A model generated the notes under the pieces. It ran no database searches, was not told the origin of the DNA, and saw only the letters and a program-made list of their open reading frames with translations. 64,000 bases of DNA from Isochrysis galbana (Eukaryota > Haptophyta > Isochrysidales > Isochrysidaceae): NCBI GenBank assembly GCA_018136815.1, contig CM030931.1, positions 3,277,801 through 3,341,800 on the forward strand, given 5' to 3'. Positions 62,393 through 64,000 of the stretch are shown one piece after another (position 1 is the first letter of the stretch; every line of letters starts with the position of its first letter). The position numbers and the translations under genes were made by a program.

Positions 62393-64000
62393 ATGGGGTT
62401 GCCCGACCCAGTCCAGAATTTCATTCACCCGACTCCCGGTGGGGAGGAGGGCCAAAGCGCCGCGCTAGCCGCCGGTGCTGCTCGCGACGGAGTGGCTCAG
62501 AGCCCTCCGGCTCCGCTCGACTCGACAAGCACGAAATCAAAGCTCACGTCCTCGGCCGCAGAGGAGGAACCCCTCAGGGAACCTTCTCTGCCCGCTGCAG
62601 CTTCTGTTCCCGAGGGGTTCCCGAGTGATCCCACGACCACTGAGGCTGCGCCAATGCCACCCATCACTCCGGCTGCTATCCCCATGATTGGCTCCGACCA
62701 GCTCGTGTCGGATGGCGAGCCTCCGTCCGCTGCCTTCGGCACCCACCGGGTGCAATTACAGTGGGCCATGGTGGAGCATGACCCTCTCCCACATGAGGCC
62801 AACTTCAGTGCCGCTGAGCTGGCCAATGAGGTGGAGGAAGGCCCCCTCCCTCTGATTCAGTTTGACCCACCTCCTCACCTTCGAGATGATGAGTCTGAGG
62901 TCGGTGAAGGGGAGGGGATCAGCTTCCGAAGCCCCGCCTACCGGGACTATGCCCCGCCGTCATCAAAAGGGGTCCTTGATCAAGAGATCACCCCGATCGA
63001 GACGGCCGCGGCGCGTCAGGATGCGGAAATGGCAAGGCTTCAAGCGCAGACCAACACCCTAAAAGGGGCTGTGGAGCGCCTGCAGTCATCCCTTGCCGCG
63101 GCAGAGGCGAGGGAGGGGCTTCTCCGGGATCAAGTTGAAGCAGGGTTCAAAGCCCTGACTCAGCTACTCCAAGCCCGCCAAGAGCCCGCTTCAAGTCCGT
63201 CCATGGATCGGACCGAGGCGGCTGCGGATTCTGCTAGGCCGGTTCAGAGGGAACCACCCATGGGCGAGCCTCCTGCTCTAGACCCAAAGGGCCACGCCTC
63301 TCCGGCTTCTAGGGTTCCACGGTCGGCGTACCCGACCTCCAAATCGGAACCCCGCCGCCAGGATCAGAGCCTTTACCGGGGCCCGACCCCGATGGTGCCG
63401 TTCCGCCACCCTCGCGACCCCTGCCTTGCGGTGGGGATGGATGAGCGAGAGGCAGTTGTAAGCGAGTGGAAAAATCTCCTCGCCCTGCCCTCACGCGATC
63501 TGGCCGCCCTTTACCGCGACTCCGACGAGCATGAGCTCATCCACACCATTTTGAAGAGCAACCTCTCCCTGGCGGGCAACGTTTGGCATTGCCGAATTTT
63601 CATGGAGGAGGACCACTTGCTCAAATGGGTGCGTAGCCGCTTCTCAGCCGAGCAAACCCTTCACCATCAGGTCAGGATGGGCAAAGAGCTTTCGGAGCTC
63701 CGCTTCCCAAAGGCCCTCGCCTCCGATAACGTTCAAACCGCGGCGACAGCCTGGAATGAATTTCGGCTAACTCTCATCAAGCCGTTGGAGCGGGCACTAG
63801 CGCTCGGCTGCGATCATCGCGAAATATTTACCTCCCTCCTCGCGGCAGCCGGAGCCAATTCCAGCGGCAATTCCCGCATCTTCGCCTTCCTCCTCGATCT
63901 AGTGGAGGACCGCGCCCTCGCTCTCAATCCTGTCCTCGCTGCTGACGTCCTTCTTCGCAAATGCGACGGGACCTTCGCAAACGGGGCCGATGGTTTCGCG
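62393..64000 (+). CDS. Gag-like ORF, 536 codons, open at the right edge
   Basis: From ATG 62393 no stop occurs to the window end, and I found no reason to propose a splice. Starts MGLPDPVQNFIHPTPGGEEG. A Pro/Ser/Glu-rich region (about 1-200) is followed by a coiled coil (AARQDAEMARLQAQTNTLKG, about 205-260) and another disordered linker. From about residue 345 an all-alpha domain follows (VSEWKNLLALPSRDLAALYR, TAWNEFRLTLIKPLERAL, FAFLLDLVEDRALAL). This order, disordered-coil-helical domain, is typical of Gag polyproteins. It sits 83 nt after the LTR. Protease and RT would be expected beyond the window. Confidence 0.65.
   Translation, partial: MGLPDPVQNFIHPTPGGEEGQSAALAAGAARDGVAQSPPAPLDSTSTKSKLTSSAAEEEPLREPSLPAAASVPEGFPSDPTTTEAAPMPPITPAAIPMIGSDQLVSDGEPPSAAFGTHRVQLQWAMVEHDPLPHEANFSAAELANEVEEGPLPLIQFDPPPHLRDDESEVGEGEGISFRSPAYRDYAPPSSKGVLDQEITPIETAAARQDAEMARLQAQTNTLKGAVERLQSSLAAAEAREGLLRDQVEAGFKALTQLLQARQEPASSPSMDRTEAAADSARPVQREPPMGEPPALDPKGHASPASRVPRSAYPTSKSEPRRQDQSLYRGPTPMVPFRHPRDPCLAVGMDEREAVVSEWKNLLALPSRDLAALYRDSDEHELIHTILKSNLSLAGNVWHCRIFMEEDHLLKWVRSRFSAEQTLHHQVRMGKELSELRFPKALASDNVQTAATAWNEFRLTLIKPLERALALGCDHREIFTSLLAAAGANSSGNSRIFAFLLDLVEDRALALNPVLAADVLLRKCDGTFANGADGFA

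Overview
The window is a piece of a GC-rich eukaryotic nuclear genome, most likely a microalga. A haptophyte is my best guess; this is inference from GC content, GC-AG introns, gene content and heavy simple-repeat load, not a database match. Host genes are short, single copy, on both strands and interrupted by small introns. Seven genes could be spliced by hand with every reading frame preserved (19 introns, 3 of them GC-AG, 16 in phase 0). One 100-base run of N (24773-24872) marks a scaffold gap.

Host genes, left to right: a parvulin-type peptidyl-prolyl isomerase running off the left edge (1-472, -); a ZRANB3-like annealing helicase with a C-terminal HNH nuclease (3136-6132, +); a small GRIP-domain golgin (7523-8392, -); a 12-exon coiled-coil protein (13439-16681, -); a SpoIIAA/STAS-like protein (17287-17694, +); an SGNH hydrolase (20009-22052, +); a TrmH/SpoU RNA 2'-O-methyltransferase (23248-24429, -); a leucine-rich repeat protein (26538-27113, +); a NEK-type kinase (28635-30440, -); adenosine kinase (36796-38317, +); a short-chain dehydrogenase with a Y-x6-K active site (41047-42214, -); an ankyrin protein (43088-43654, +) converging on a poly-acidic protein (43631-44492, -); a single-repeat Myb factor (47925-49265, +); an ASH/Hydin-like protein (51816-53195, -); and a multi-pass HTTM-like membrane protein (54915-56494, -). 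Pyrimidine or purine microsatellites sit just upstream of most start codons. The genes do not form an operon or one pathway.

About half of the window is mobile DNA. (1) A family of LTR elements has 668-bp LTRs ending TGTCG...CGACA: an internally deleted element at 8602-10471 (5-bp duplication CGAGA), a solo LTR at 18883-19529 (duplication GTGAA) that breaks a gene, and an inverted 3' LTR at 32264-32931. (2) A second LTR family starts at 61196 and is followed by a 536-codon gag-like frame that runs off the right edge. (3) A group of target-primed retroelements shares a short 5' hairpin followed by an ATGG-containing box, and a common 3' tail ending in a sense-strand T run. Intact members are flanked by 16-19 bp target-site duplications (1833-2588, 10986-12902, 11387-12133, 46724-46990, 58194-60801). 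The one with a long ORF encodes only a LINE-type C-terminal zinc knuckle, with no reverse transcriptase. (4) A ~660-bp DNA transposon (MITE-like) family with ~7-bp duplications occurs at 44778-45434 and 58320-58983.

The right end (58-64 kb) is a nest: a GC-rich element was invaded by the ORF-bearing retroelement, which was invaded by the MITE, and separately by the LTR element. The 10-13 kb region is a second nest. The least conventional observation is the set of retroelements whose 5' hairpins differ in sequence but keep their base pairing.
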